Source: CBCXVS01 sp965178525
Lineage (GTDB): Bacteria; Tectomicrobia; Entotheonellia; Entotheonellales; Entotheonellaceae
DNA length: 8,097 nucleotides
NCBI GenBank assembly: GCA_965178525.1
Contig: CBCXVS010000319.1
Location: 1-8,097 of the forward strand
Reading direction: 5' to 3'
Shown here in pieces: positions 1-5,569 of the stretch (the first letter of the stretch is position 1; each line of letters opens with the position of its first letter). The translations under genes and the position numbers were made by a program. The notes under the pieces were generated by a model. That model saw nothing but the letters and a program-made list of their open reading frames with translations, did not search any database and was not told the origin of the DNA.

Positions 1-85
1 CCATCGTTTGGGGGAGGATAGCCTACCTCATTAACTATTGGGGAACAACCCTAATATTCCAGTCGATCTTTGCGTTAAGGCTCGC

Positions 86-112
86 CTCCGGGTCCACTAT
101 GTGGACCCGGAG
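86..112. repeat. Perfect 12-bp inverted repeat with a 3-nt loop
   Basis: The arm CTCCGGGTCCAC (86-97) is perfectly complementary to GTGGACCCGGAG (101-112), with TAT between them. The arm is GC-rich and would form a very stable hairpin on either strand. No T-run follows on either side, so an ordinary intrinsic terminator is not well supported. It could be a REP-type palindrome, a subterminal hairpin of an IS200/IS605-like element, or the terminator of a gene outside the window. Confidence 0.7.
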
Positions 113-274
113 ACGAATGCATCATGTACCGTGATACAGGGCGGAGTTACACAGTAAGGCTCTTCGCGCCGGGTTCAATCCCCAAAAATGACACGCCCCA
201 AGCAAACGGACGAGAAAGATGGCATCATAATCTCAAAGTAAAAACACAAGCCCATGTAATAGAAAATAGGGTTG

Positions 275-357
275 GGTCTTGAATTGTGACGTTCTTAATG
301 CCCGTGCGATGTCGCGATTCAAGATTCAAGACCTGACACTGAAATTCATGATCGCAC
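275..357. repeat. Two interlocking inverted repeats
   Basis: GGTCTTGAAT (275-284) pairs perfectly with ATTCAAGACC (324-333). GTGCGAT (304-310), inside that loop, pairs perfectly with ATCGCAC (351-357), outside it. The order A-B-A'-B' is a pseudoknot topology if both form in RNA. A tandem GATTCAA duplication (316-329) overlaps the first right arm and offers an alternative pairing. This could be a structured RNA, a protein-binding site or chance in AT-rich DNA. Confidence 0.4.
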
Positions 358-552
358 AAAACGCTAAACAAATGGGCAAATAGACATCCAAAACGGCATG
401 TTGAACACGTACAAATCAACAAACCTACATGAACAAATATACACATTAACACCGCAACACTACTTGCATGACGACCTCGAAATGACCCATCGTGAGGGCT
501 TACCAGGCAACGTTAAAAACGAACTCAGCCGTCAGGTGCAAGACGTCACATC

Positions 553-1230
553 CTAGGAAACGGGATTGTCTTCGCCCGATAGCGGCTCTTCACACACCAG
601 GCCGTTGTCGGCCCGTACGTGATACGCCCGCGCCCCCGGCCGCGAGACGACGACGCGCTGCACCTCGGTATCGACAAAGTGAATCGCAGCGCCGTCATCC
701 ATCGCAAACCCCGCAGCGATCTCGCCATGGAGCAGCATCTGGTAGTACGGACAACAGCTCCCGGGCAGGAACCCGAGGCCATCCAGGGCGCAAAGCTGCC
801 CGGCAAAGGCATCCGTCACCCCTTGCTCGAACCAGCAAATGGCGCCGGCGCTAATCCCCGCCAGGACAATGCCCGAGGCCCACGCCTCTTGTAACAGCTC
901 CGGCAGTCCCCAATCGCGCCAGACCGCCAGCATACTCTTAGTGTTGCCGCCGCCCACATAGATGACATCTTGCGCCAGGAGGTAGGACCGCAGATCCGGG
1001 GTGCGGCGAAACAGCGGCAGATGCGAGGGGCGACAGGGGAGCTGGGTGAAGGCCGTGTAAAAGCGCACAAGGTAGGCGTCCGCATCGCCACTCGCCGTGG
1101 GCACGAAGGCCACGGCCGGCGCCGCAACGCGTGCTTGCGCCAGCACGTAGCGATCCAGCGTCAGATTCTCCGGTTCCGTTGAGAATCCACCCCCGCCAAG
1201 CGCAATGATGTGCCGCCGCCTGTCCTGCAC
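553..1230 (-). CDS. Peptidase S51 family protein (peptidase E / cyanophycinase-like), catalytic His apparently absent
   Basis: A 225-residue cytosolic protein of the S51 (class I glutamine amidotransferase-like fold) serine peptidases, which cleave aspartyl dipeptides or cyanophycin-type substrates. Seen: an N-terminal glycine turn (LGGGG, residues 11-15), PTAS (45-48), YVGGGNT (91-97, the family's GGGNT) and the nucleophile elbow GISAGAICW with Ser127. The family's DDGAA-HFVD segment is at 178-187. Start: GTG at 1230, preceded by GAGGAG at good spacing; no ATG fits better. The stop is TAG. Odd: relatives I know have a PGS-x-CPHY segment whose His is catalytic. Here it reads PGSCCPYYQ (156-164), and the acidic/Arg-rich stretch that normally follows is also missing. 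Activity is therefore doubtful. The gene lies 29 nt behind the amidase and is probably co-transcribed with it, which would suit a pair handling amide or peptide bonds. Family assignment is firm; substrate is unknown. Confidence 0.9.
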   Translation of the reverse strand: MQDRRRHIIALGGGGFSTEPENLTLDRYVLAQARVAAPAVAFVPTASGDADAYLVRFYTAFTQLPCRPSHLPLFRRTPDLRSYLLAQDVIYVGGGNTKSMLAVWRDWGLPELLQEAWASGIVLAGISAGAICWFEQGVTDAFAGQLCALDGLGFLPGSCCPYYQMLLHGEIAAGFAMDDGAAIHFVDTEVQRVVVSRPGARAYHVRADNGLVCEEPLSGEDNPVS

Positions 1231-1259
1231 GATTCGTCTCCTCGCCTACCCTGCTCTGC

Positions 1260-2681
1260 TCAGGACACGACTGGCCGGTGCTGCATCCAGGGCCTGGCCT
1301 GCTCGAACGCGGCGGACGCCGCAATCACCGTCGCCTCGTCGCCTCGGCGTCCGATGATGTGCAGGCCAATCGGCAACCCATCGGATGAAAAGCCGCATGG
1401 GATGCTGGCCGCCGGATGGCCGATGAGGTTGATCGGATACGTAAAGGGAAGGAAGCGGAAGTAATACGGGTGCGCCTGGGTGTCGCCGATGTCTTCGGGA
1501 TAGTGGCCCACGGGCATCGCCGTCACCGGCATGGTGGGAGACAGCAACAGATCGTACGTCTCGAACAAGGCGGCAAAGCGCGCCTTCAACAGGTCGATGC
1601 GGCCCAGGGCCTTGGCGTAATCCGCCCCGGTAATCTCCGCGCCATCCCTGAGGCCATCCAGAATGTACCACGTCAACTGGTCGCCGTGGCTCTGCAAGAG
1701 ATGCCCATTGGAGATGTGCAGCCCGGTTGTGGCCAAGGTCCACCAGATGTCAAAATGGGAATCCAAGTCCAGACCGGCTTCATCCATAGAGCAGCCGAGT
1801 TCCTCAAAAACCCTGGCCGCTTTGGCGGTGGCCGCCGCCACTTCCGGGTCGACGACCGCATAGCCGAAATCCACGCTCCAAGCGAGGCGCAGCCCTTTGA
1901 TGTCTCGGTCCATGGCGGCCAGAAAATCCGGCGGGGCCTGACGCAAGCACGTCGGGTCGCGAGGGTCGTACCCGGCCATCACCTGCAGCAACGCGACGGC
2001 ATCGCGCACGGTCCGCGCCATCGGCCCGGATTGGCTCGTCAAGTTGGGCAGCGCGGGCGCCGCCGACCCGCTGTAGCGTGGCACCCGGCCCTGTGTGGGC
2101 TTGATGCCATACACACCGCAGAAGCTGGATGGGATACGGATAGAGCCGCCGCCGTCACTGCCGGTCGCCAGAGCGCACAAGCCGGAAACTACCGCCGCCC
2201 CGGCGCCGCCGCTGGACGCCCCGGTGGTACGTTCAGTGTTCCAGGGGTTGCGGCAGTGATCGCCCAGCCGGTTTTCGTTGGCGCCGATCAACCCAAACTC
2301 CGGGACATTCGTCTTGCCTAACGTGATGGCCCCGGCTTGCCGAACCCGCTCGACCACGATCGAGTCTTCATCCGGAATGCGGTCCTGGAAGACGAGCGAG
2401 CCACTGGTCGTCCGGATACCTTGGGTCATCTCCAAGTCTTTGATGGAGATGGGCACGCCATGCAGCGGCGGCAGCGCGTCGCCGCGCATCACCGCTGCTT
2501 CCGCAGCCTTGGCCGCGGCGATGGCTTCGTCACGGGTCAGGGTGAGGTAGGCGTTCAGCTGGCCGTCGAGCTTCTCGATGCGGCTGAAGTACAGCTCGGT
2601 CAGCTCTACAGGTGAGATCTGTTTGCTGGCGATCAGCTCTCGCTGCTCGGATGCGGGGGCGAACGCGAGGTTATCGTCCAT
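1260..2681 (-). CDS. Amidase-signature family amidase
   Basis: A 473-residue cytosolic amidase of the amidase-signature (AS) family, which hydrolyses C-N amide bonds through a Ser-cisSer-Lys triad. Seen: Lys81 in ISIKD, cis-Ser156 in TGASSGG and nucleophile Ser180 in GSDGGGSIR. The Lys-to-Ser gap (75) and Ser-to-Ser gap (24) equal those of mammalian FAAH (K142, S217, S241), so the active site looks complete. A GVYGIKPTQGRVPR segment (189-202), typical of the family, follows, and the length is normal. There is no signal peptide. Start: ATG at 2681 with AAGGAG eight bases upstream; an ATG within that spacer is followed at once by TAA and cannot serve. The stop is TGA at 1260-1262, just ahead of the S51 gene. 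The GatA subunit of the tRNA amidotransferase is unlikely because gatB and gatC partners are absent. The substrate cannot be read from sequence. Confidence 0.95.
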   Translation of the reverse strand: MDDNLAFAPASEQRELIASKQISPVELTELYFSRIEKLDGQLNAYLTLTRDEAIAAAKAAEAAVMRGDALPPLHGVPISIKDLEMTQGIRTTSGSLVFQDRIPDEDSIVVERVRQAGAITLGKTNVPEFGLIGANENRLGDHCRNPWNTERTTGASSGGAGAAVVSGLCALATGSDGGGSIRIPSSFCGVYGIKPTQGRVPRYSGSAAPALPNLTSQSGPMARTVRDAVALLQVMAGYDPRDPTCLRQAPPDFLAAMDRDIKGLRLAWSVDFGYAVVDPEVAAATAKAARVFEELGCSMDEAGLDLDSHFDIWWTLATTGLHISNGHLLQSHGDQLTWYILDGLRDGAEITGADYAKALGRIDLLKARFAALFETYDLLLSPTMPVTAMPVGHYPEDIGDTQAHPYYFRFLPFTYPINLIGHPAASIPCGFSSDGLPIGLHIIGRRGDEATVIAASAAFEQARPWMQHRPVVS

Positions 2682-2734
2682 GTTACATGCTCCTTCTGTC
2701 GAGTGGCACGTGGACTGGTCCTCAGGGTGAGACT

Positions 2735-2763
2735 ATCCTATGGAGCGCGAGAGCGGTTGTCAA
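2735..2763 (-). promoter_or_regulatory. Sigma70-like promoter for the amidase-S51 operon
   Basis: On the minus strand there is a perfect TTGACA (2758-2763), a 17-nt spacer and TAGGAT (2735-2740, four of six matches to TATAAT). Transcription would begin near 2728, giving a leader of roughly 45 nt before the amidase ATG. The sequence match and placement are good, but whether this organism uses this consensus is assumed. Confidence 0.55.
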
Positions 2764-2786
2764 GACGTCTTCTGCATGGCTATCGT
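2757..2786 (+). promoter_or_regulatory. Possible sigma70-like promoter for livH
   Basis: On the plus strand TTGTCA (2757-2762), an 18-nt spacer and TATCGT (2781-2786) give five of six and four of six consensus matches. Its -35 box occupies the same bases as the -35 of the divergent amidase promoter, so the two could compete. It would leave a leader of about 115 nt before the chosen livH start. It is weaker than the opposing promoter. Confidence 0.3.
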
Positions 2787-2909
2787 TCTGGGATCCGGAA
2801 GCCGCCTTATCGGTTTCCCCTGACAGGCCGCAATGCTATCATCAACGTCAGTTGTGCAGGCGACGGCTGCCAGCCTCGCACAGATGCCTACGAACACCCG
2901 GGTGAACGC

Positions 2910-3794
2910 ATGTTGTTCTTCGTCGAACTCCTGTTGCACGGCGCGCTCTCAGGCGCCCTCTACGCCTTGATTGCCCTGGCCTTTGTCGTCGTCTACAAAG
3001 CCTCCCGCATGGTCAACTTCGCCCTGGGCGACTTCTTGATGGTGGCGTCGAGACTGGTTGCGGCAGGACTACACGTGCTGGGATTAGGTCTAGCTGGCGC
3101 GCTCGGATTTGGCGGGGCCGGTATCGTGGTGCTGGCCCTGGGCTTTAATCGCTTGGTGCTACGTCATTTAGTCGGCCGCCCGGTGATTACCTTGATTATG
3201 GTGACGATCGGGCTCGGCGCCTTTTTGCAGGCGGCGGCGGCGTTCCTGTTTGCCGGCATCCCCGGGTCGATTCCACTGCCTATCACGCAAGAACCGATTT
3301 TCATCCGGGGAATATTGCTCTCGGCAGACAAGCTCATCACCGCGTTCATCGCCCTCATCTCTATTGCCGCGGTGAGCTGGTTTTTTCACAGTAGCCGTAC
3401 CGGGGTCGCGCTACGGGCGGTGGCAGACGACCAGCAAGCCGCGATGCTCGTCGGGATCGATATCCATTGGCATTTCGCCATGACGTGGGCGATGGCCGGC
3501 TTGCTCGCCATGGTCGCCGGCACCTTGTGGACTTTCATTACCGGGGGCGGCTTCGGCCTGGCGCTCATCGGTCTCAAAATGTTCCCGATCATCATTATTG
3601 GCGGTCTGGACAGCACGCCTGGCGTCATGGTCGGGGCGCTCTGTGTGGGCATCTTGGAGAGCATGGCCGCGGGCTATCTCGATCCCATTGTCGGCGGGGG
3701 CTTTCGCAATGTCGTCTCGTATCTCGTGTTGATCGCGGTGCTGTGCGTGCGCCCCTACGGGCTCTTCGGCAAGCCGGAAATCGAGCGGGTGTAG
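2910..3794 (+). CDS. livH: Branched-chain amino acid-type ABC transporter permease, LivH family
   Basis: A 294-residue inner-membrane permease of the LivH/BPD_transp_2 type, one of two membrane subunits importing branched-chain amino acids, amides or urea from a periplasmic binding protein. Seen: a start typical of LivH (LHGALSGALYALIALAFVVV), the VNFALGDFLM segment, about eight hydrophobic spans, and the cytoplasmic loop TGVALRAVADDQQAAMLVGID that contacts the ATPase. The C-terminal part has the GGLDSTPGVMVGA and RPYGLFG motifs usual in the family. Start: ATG at 2910. The frame stays open back to 2703, but that 69-codon extension is Arg-rich, unlike any LivH N-terminus, and runs through the intergenic promoters, so I reject it. 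A weak GGGTGA precedes the ATG. Odd: no livM, livG, livF or binding-protein gene adjoins it; the next gene is convergent. The partners may lie elsewhere or have been lost. Confidence 0.92.
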   Translation: MLFFVELLLHGALSGALYALIALAFVVVYKASRMVNFALGDFLMVASRLVAAGLHVLGLGLAGALGFGGAGIVVLALGFNRLVLRHLVGRPVITLIMVTIGLGAFLQAAAAFLFAGIPGSIPLPITQEPIFIRGILLSADKLITAFIALISIAAVSWFFHSSRTGVALRAVADDQQAAMLVGIDIHWHFAMTWAMAGLLAMVAGTLWTFITGGGFGLALIGLKMFPIIIIGGLDSTPGVMVGALCVGILESMAAGYLDPIVGGGFRNVVSYLVLIAVLCVRPYGLFGKPEIERV

Positions 3795-3802
3795 GAGAGG
3801 GA

Positions 3803-3822
3803 GGGGCCGCGAGCGGCGCCCC
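3803..3822. terminator. GC-rich hairpin between convergent genes, possible terminator
   Basis: The 50-bp spacer between the livH stop and the convergent cytochrome c stop holds a GC-rich near-palindrome. GCCG (3806-3809) pairs with CGGC (3814-3817), and GGG before it can pair with CCC after it around one bulged G. Its place between two convergent genes fits a two-way terminator, but no T-run follows on either strand. Confidence 0.3.
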
Positions 3823-3844
3823 GCGAGCCAGGCGGGACGGGGCT

Positions 3845-4450
3845 TTACTTTCCCTTCTTTGGCTTGATGAACGTGTCCCGGATATAGAGCACCACACTCC
3901 AGGCTTCCTCATCACTGATGAGATGTCCGTAGGGTTTCATCGAATCAAACCCCTTGTCCTCGGTGACCCCAACCCGGCCCAGTTTAATCAGCCAAAAGCG
4001 GTACTCATCGCTGAATCGCGCCATGAGCGCCGCATTCGTGTAGTCTGCCGGTGGCGGCTGGATCTCGCTGACAAACGGCTTGGAGGGGGACTGCTTGCCC
4101 ACGGGGCGTTCACCATTGCCGCGCCCGCCCGTGCCATGGCACGGGGCACAATCCTCATCGAAAATCGCTTTGATCTTCGCATCCGGAGGCGGTTTCCCTG
4201 CGAGCAGCGCATGTTCCAACGCGATCAGTCCCCGGATCTGCTCGTCCTCCAGGACATCGCCAAACGCCGGCATGGGCTCGGCTTCCAGGGGCGAATTCTC
4301 GACCTCGCCATTGAGAACCGCCATCTTGCCGTATTTCACCACCTCGTACATGTAGCGGTCGGTGAAACGCGACATATAGGCCGTATTGGCAAACACCTGC
4401 GGTCTCGGGGTGGTATTGAGCCAGCTCGGGCCTTTGCCATCCCCGGTCAT
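3845..4450 (-). CDS. Diheme-type cytochrome c, body of a damaged gene (first heme motif lost)
   Basis: This frame encodes two cytochrome c-like domains, expected to carry electrons in the periplasm. The second is complete: CAPCHG (residues 101-106 from the 4450 ATG) attaches heme, and Met171 in SMKPYG is the likely axial ligand. The first keeps its distal part, with Met60 in EPMPAF as the likely axial Met, but starts abruptly at MTGDGKGP, the sequence that normally directly follows CxxCHG. The first heme-attachment motif and everything before it is missing. The ATG at 4450 overlaps the stop of a short upstream frame encoding a signal peptide (4450-4524). I therefore see one ancestral gene from 4524 to 3845 broken by a deletion plus frameshift, and this ATG is not an original start. 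As it stands the product would lack a signal peptide and heme 1. It is last in the run behind the cupredoxin gene. The stop is TAA. Confidence 0.8.
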   Translation of the reverse strand: MTGDGKGPSWLNTTPRPQVFANTAYMSRFTDRYMYEVVKYGKMAVLNGEVENSPLEAEPMPAFGDVLEDEQIRGLIALEHALLAGKPPPDAKIKAIFDEDCAPCHGTGGRGNGERPVGKQSPSKPFVSEIQPPPADYTNAALMARFSDEYRFWLIKLGRVGVTEDKGFDSMKPYGHLISDEEAWSVVLYIRDTFIKPKKGK

Positions 4451-4524
4451 GCCATGGCGAGCGGGATGAAGCCGAACACCAAGGTCAGTACCGTTACGAT
4501 ATGTATCACCCGCTTCACCGTCAT
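4450..4524 (-). pseudogene. Orphaned signal-peptide start of the cytochrome c gene
   Basis: AGGGAGGAG, five to six bases before an ATG at 4524, opens a 25-codon frame with Lys-Arg at the start, a hydrophobic core and an AMA cleavage-type end: a textbook Sec signal peptide. It ends at TGA (4447-4449), which overlaps the ATG of the cytochrome body in a different frame. It lies 20 nt after the cupredoxin stop, the spacing expected for the next operon gene. It is best explained as the true 5' end of the cytochrome c gene, cut from the remainder by a deletion. Confidence 0.75.
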
Positions 4525-4544
4525 CGACTCCTCCCTATCGCAGC

Positions 4545-5282
4545 TTACGGCTTCATCTCGAAGGTGATGTTCGCCTTGCCATTGGCACTGACTTCCACCT
4601 CTTGCACTTGTGTCCCCAGCGTCTCATGCCACGCCTGCAGGGTGTATGTCCCGGGCGGGACGTCTTGGAGTGAGAAGGCGCCCTTTGCATCGGTAACCGC
4701 ATAATAGGGATGCTCCGTGATCACGAACCATCCACTCATCCACTTGTGATAACTACAACTGAATTTCACCACCTCAGGCTTGCGCAATTTGAACTGGAGC
4801 AGCTTTTTTCGGCTGGGATGTGCTTTGTTCAAGCGATTCTTCTTGCTCCGGGTACGAATGTTGTGCGTCGTCTTGTCGAGATTATAGAGATCCACCGTGC
4901 CGCCGGCCGGAACCAACAGCACATGCGGGTTGAACCAGCACTTCTCTTGCTCGATCTTCGGGTTTTCCGGCAGTTCTGGCTGCGCTTTGCCTTTCTCAAT
5001 GTCTGTGAGGGAAACCACCACATTCTTCACGCCACCGGCTCCCGAAACCACCAGCGTCTCTGATGGCCGCGTACCGGTTCCACACACCTCTTCATCCCGT
5101 GTGATCTCAAGTGCTTCTGGTGGCGGAGGGGTGCCAACAAATTTGACCATGCCAGTGATGCTCCCACCCGCTTTCACCTCGATGGCCTCATACGCCTCAG
5201 CGGTGTGCCGTGCGCCCCACAGCCATGCACACAACGCCAGAAGCAGCATCCCTGCGAATCTCAGGTTTCCCTGACGAGACAT
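4545..5282 (-). CDS. Exported cupredoxin-like copper protein with carboxypeptidase-regulatory-like C-terminal part
   Basis: A 245-residue secreted protein. Residues 1-30 form a Sec signal peptide ending AEA. A beta-rich domain follows (about 35-190) with the pattern of a type-1 copper site: His140 in TTHN, then Cys176, His179 and Met182 in CSYHKWM. The tail, with the sequence AVTDAKGAFSLQDVPPGTYT and then WHETLG, resembles carboxypeptidase-regulatory-like beta-sandwich repeats. Proteins of this build are often labelled plastocyanin-like or methylamine-utilization-like. I infer electron transfer or copper handling in the periplasm, not a specific pathway. The Cys-x2-His-x2-Met spacing is shorter than plastocyanin's, so the axial ligand is uncertain. 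Start: the ATG at 5282 has AGGAGGG nine bases upstream and gives a proper signal peptide; the frame is open 29 codons further, but that part overlaps the lipoprotein gene. It is 16 nt behind the lipoprotein, so the two are probably co-transcribed. Confidence 0.85.
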   Translation of the reverse strand: MSRQGNLRFAGMLLLALCAWLWGARHTAEAYEAIEVKAGGSITGMVKFVGTPPPPEALEITRDEEVCGTGTRPSETLVVSGAGGVKNVVVSLTDIEKGKAQPELPENPKIEQEKCWFNPHVLLVPAGGTVDLYNLDKTTHNIRTRSKKNRLNKAHPSRKKLLQFKLRKPEVVKFSCSYHKWMSGWFVITEHPYYAVTDAKGAFSLQDVPPGTYTLQAWHETLGTQVQEVEVSANGKANITFEMKP

Positions 5283-5298
5283 GATCTTATCCCTCCTC

Positions 5299-5508
5299 TT
5301 ATTTGACGGAGATGACATTATTTTTGTGGATGACGAGTCTGTCCCCGGACTTTTCCTCCTCAATGACATAACTCCACTCGGTCTCCTCGATCACCTTTTT
5401 CGCCGTCACCGTTTTGTCATTCTTGAGCATGAACGTCTTGGTGGTCGCACATCCCGCCACGACGACCCCTACCACGAGCAGCAGAATCAACATTCCCTTT
5501 CCGATCAT
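5299..5508 (-). CDS. Small lipoprotein of unknown function
   Basis: A 69-residue protein with a hydrophobic start (residues 6-18) and a lipobox VAGC with Cys20, so it should be lipidated and anchored in the envelope after cleavage by signal peptidase II. The mature part of about 50 residues is charged, probably beta-rich, and rich in Lys, Glu and Val, with no motif I recognise. The frame stays open upstream to 5625, but the ATG at 5508 has AAGGAGAGG just before it and gives the correct lipoprotein signal, while the longer version would bury it. It sits between the propeller and cupredoxin genes on the same strand, 61 nt after one and 16 nt before the other. The cupredoxin ribosome-binding site abuts its stop codon. 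I cannot name a function; it may be a small accessory subunit of the envelope redox genes around it. Confidence 0.8.
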   Translation of the reverse strand: MIGKGMLILLLVVGVVVAGCATTKTFMLKNDKTVTAKKVIEETEWSYVIEEEKSGDRLVIHKNNVISVK

Positions 5509-5569
5509 GTCCCTCTCCTTCTGGCTACGCCATAGGGCACATGCAGTGGAGACAGCACGCATGCGTCCG

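Larger units (their letters stand above)
1..552. other. Gene-poor, comparatively AT-rich region with inverted repeats
   Basis: I see no convincing gene here. One 75-codon minus-strand frame (225-452) encodes a Cys-rich peptide resembling no family I know, and I do not call it. Base composition is visibly richer in A+T than the neighbouring genes. The notable content is a perfect 12-bp hairpin at 86-112 and two interlocking inverted repeats at 275-357, listed separately. A stretch at 170-185 contains GGTTCAATCCC, which recalls a tRNA T-loop, but a five-pair T stem and the other arms cannot be built, so no tRNA is called. The stretch lies downstream of the S51 gene, whose stop codon is at 553-555. 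Confidence 0.6.

Noticed and set aside
140..200. tRNA-like fragment (GGTTCAATCCC), considered also as a possible selC given the selenoprotein
   Set aside because: Only three T-stem pairs form, no acceptor partner, CCA end or TCA anticodon arm in proper context can be found on either strand.
225..452. 75-codon minus-strand frame, Cys-rich
   Set aside because: No recognisable family, no clear ribosome-binding site, AT-rich context and an amino-acid composition typical of random translation.
1416..2321. 301-codon plus-strand frame inside the amidase gene
   Set aside because: It is antisense to a complete amidase with an intact catalytic triad; its product is Arg/Gly/His-rich with no domain.
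2703..2909. In-frame upstream extension of livH
   Set aside because: The extension is Arg-rich and hydrophilic, unlike LivH N-termini, which begin directly with the first membrane span, and it covers the divergent promoter region.
3467..4567. 366-codon plus-strand frame spanning the livH end and the cytochrome region
   Set aside because: It overlaps livH out of frame and runs antisense to the cytochrome c; the translation is low-complexity and basic, a shadow of GC-rich codons.
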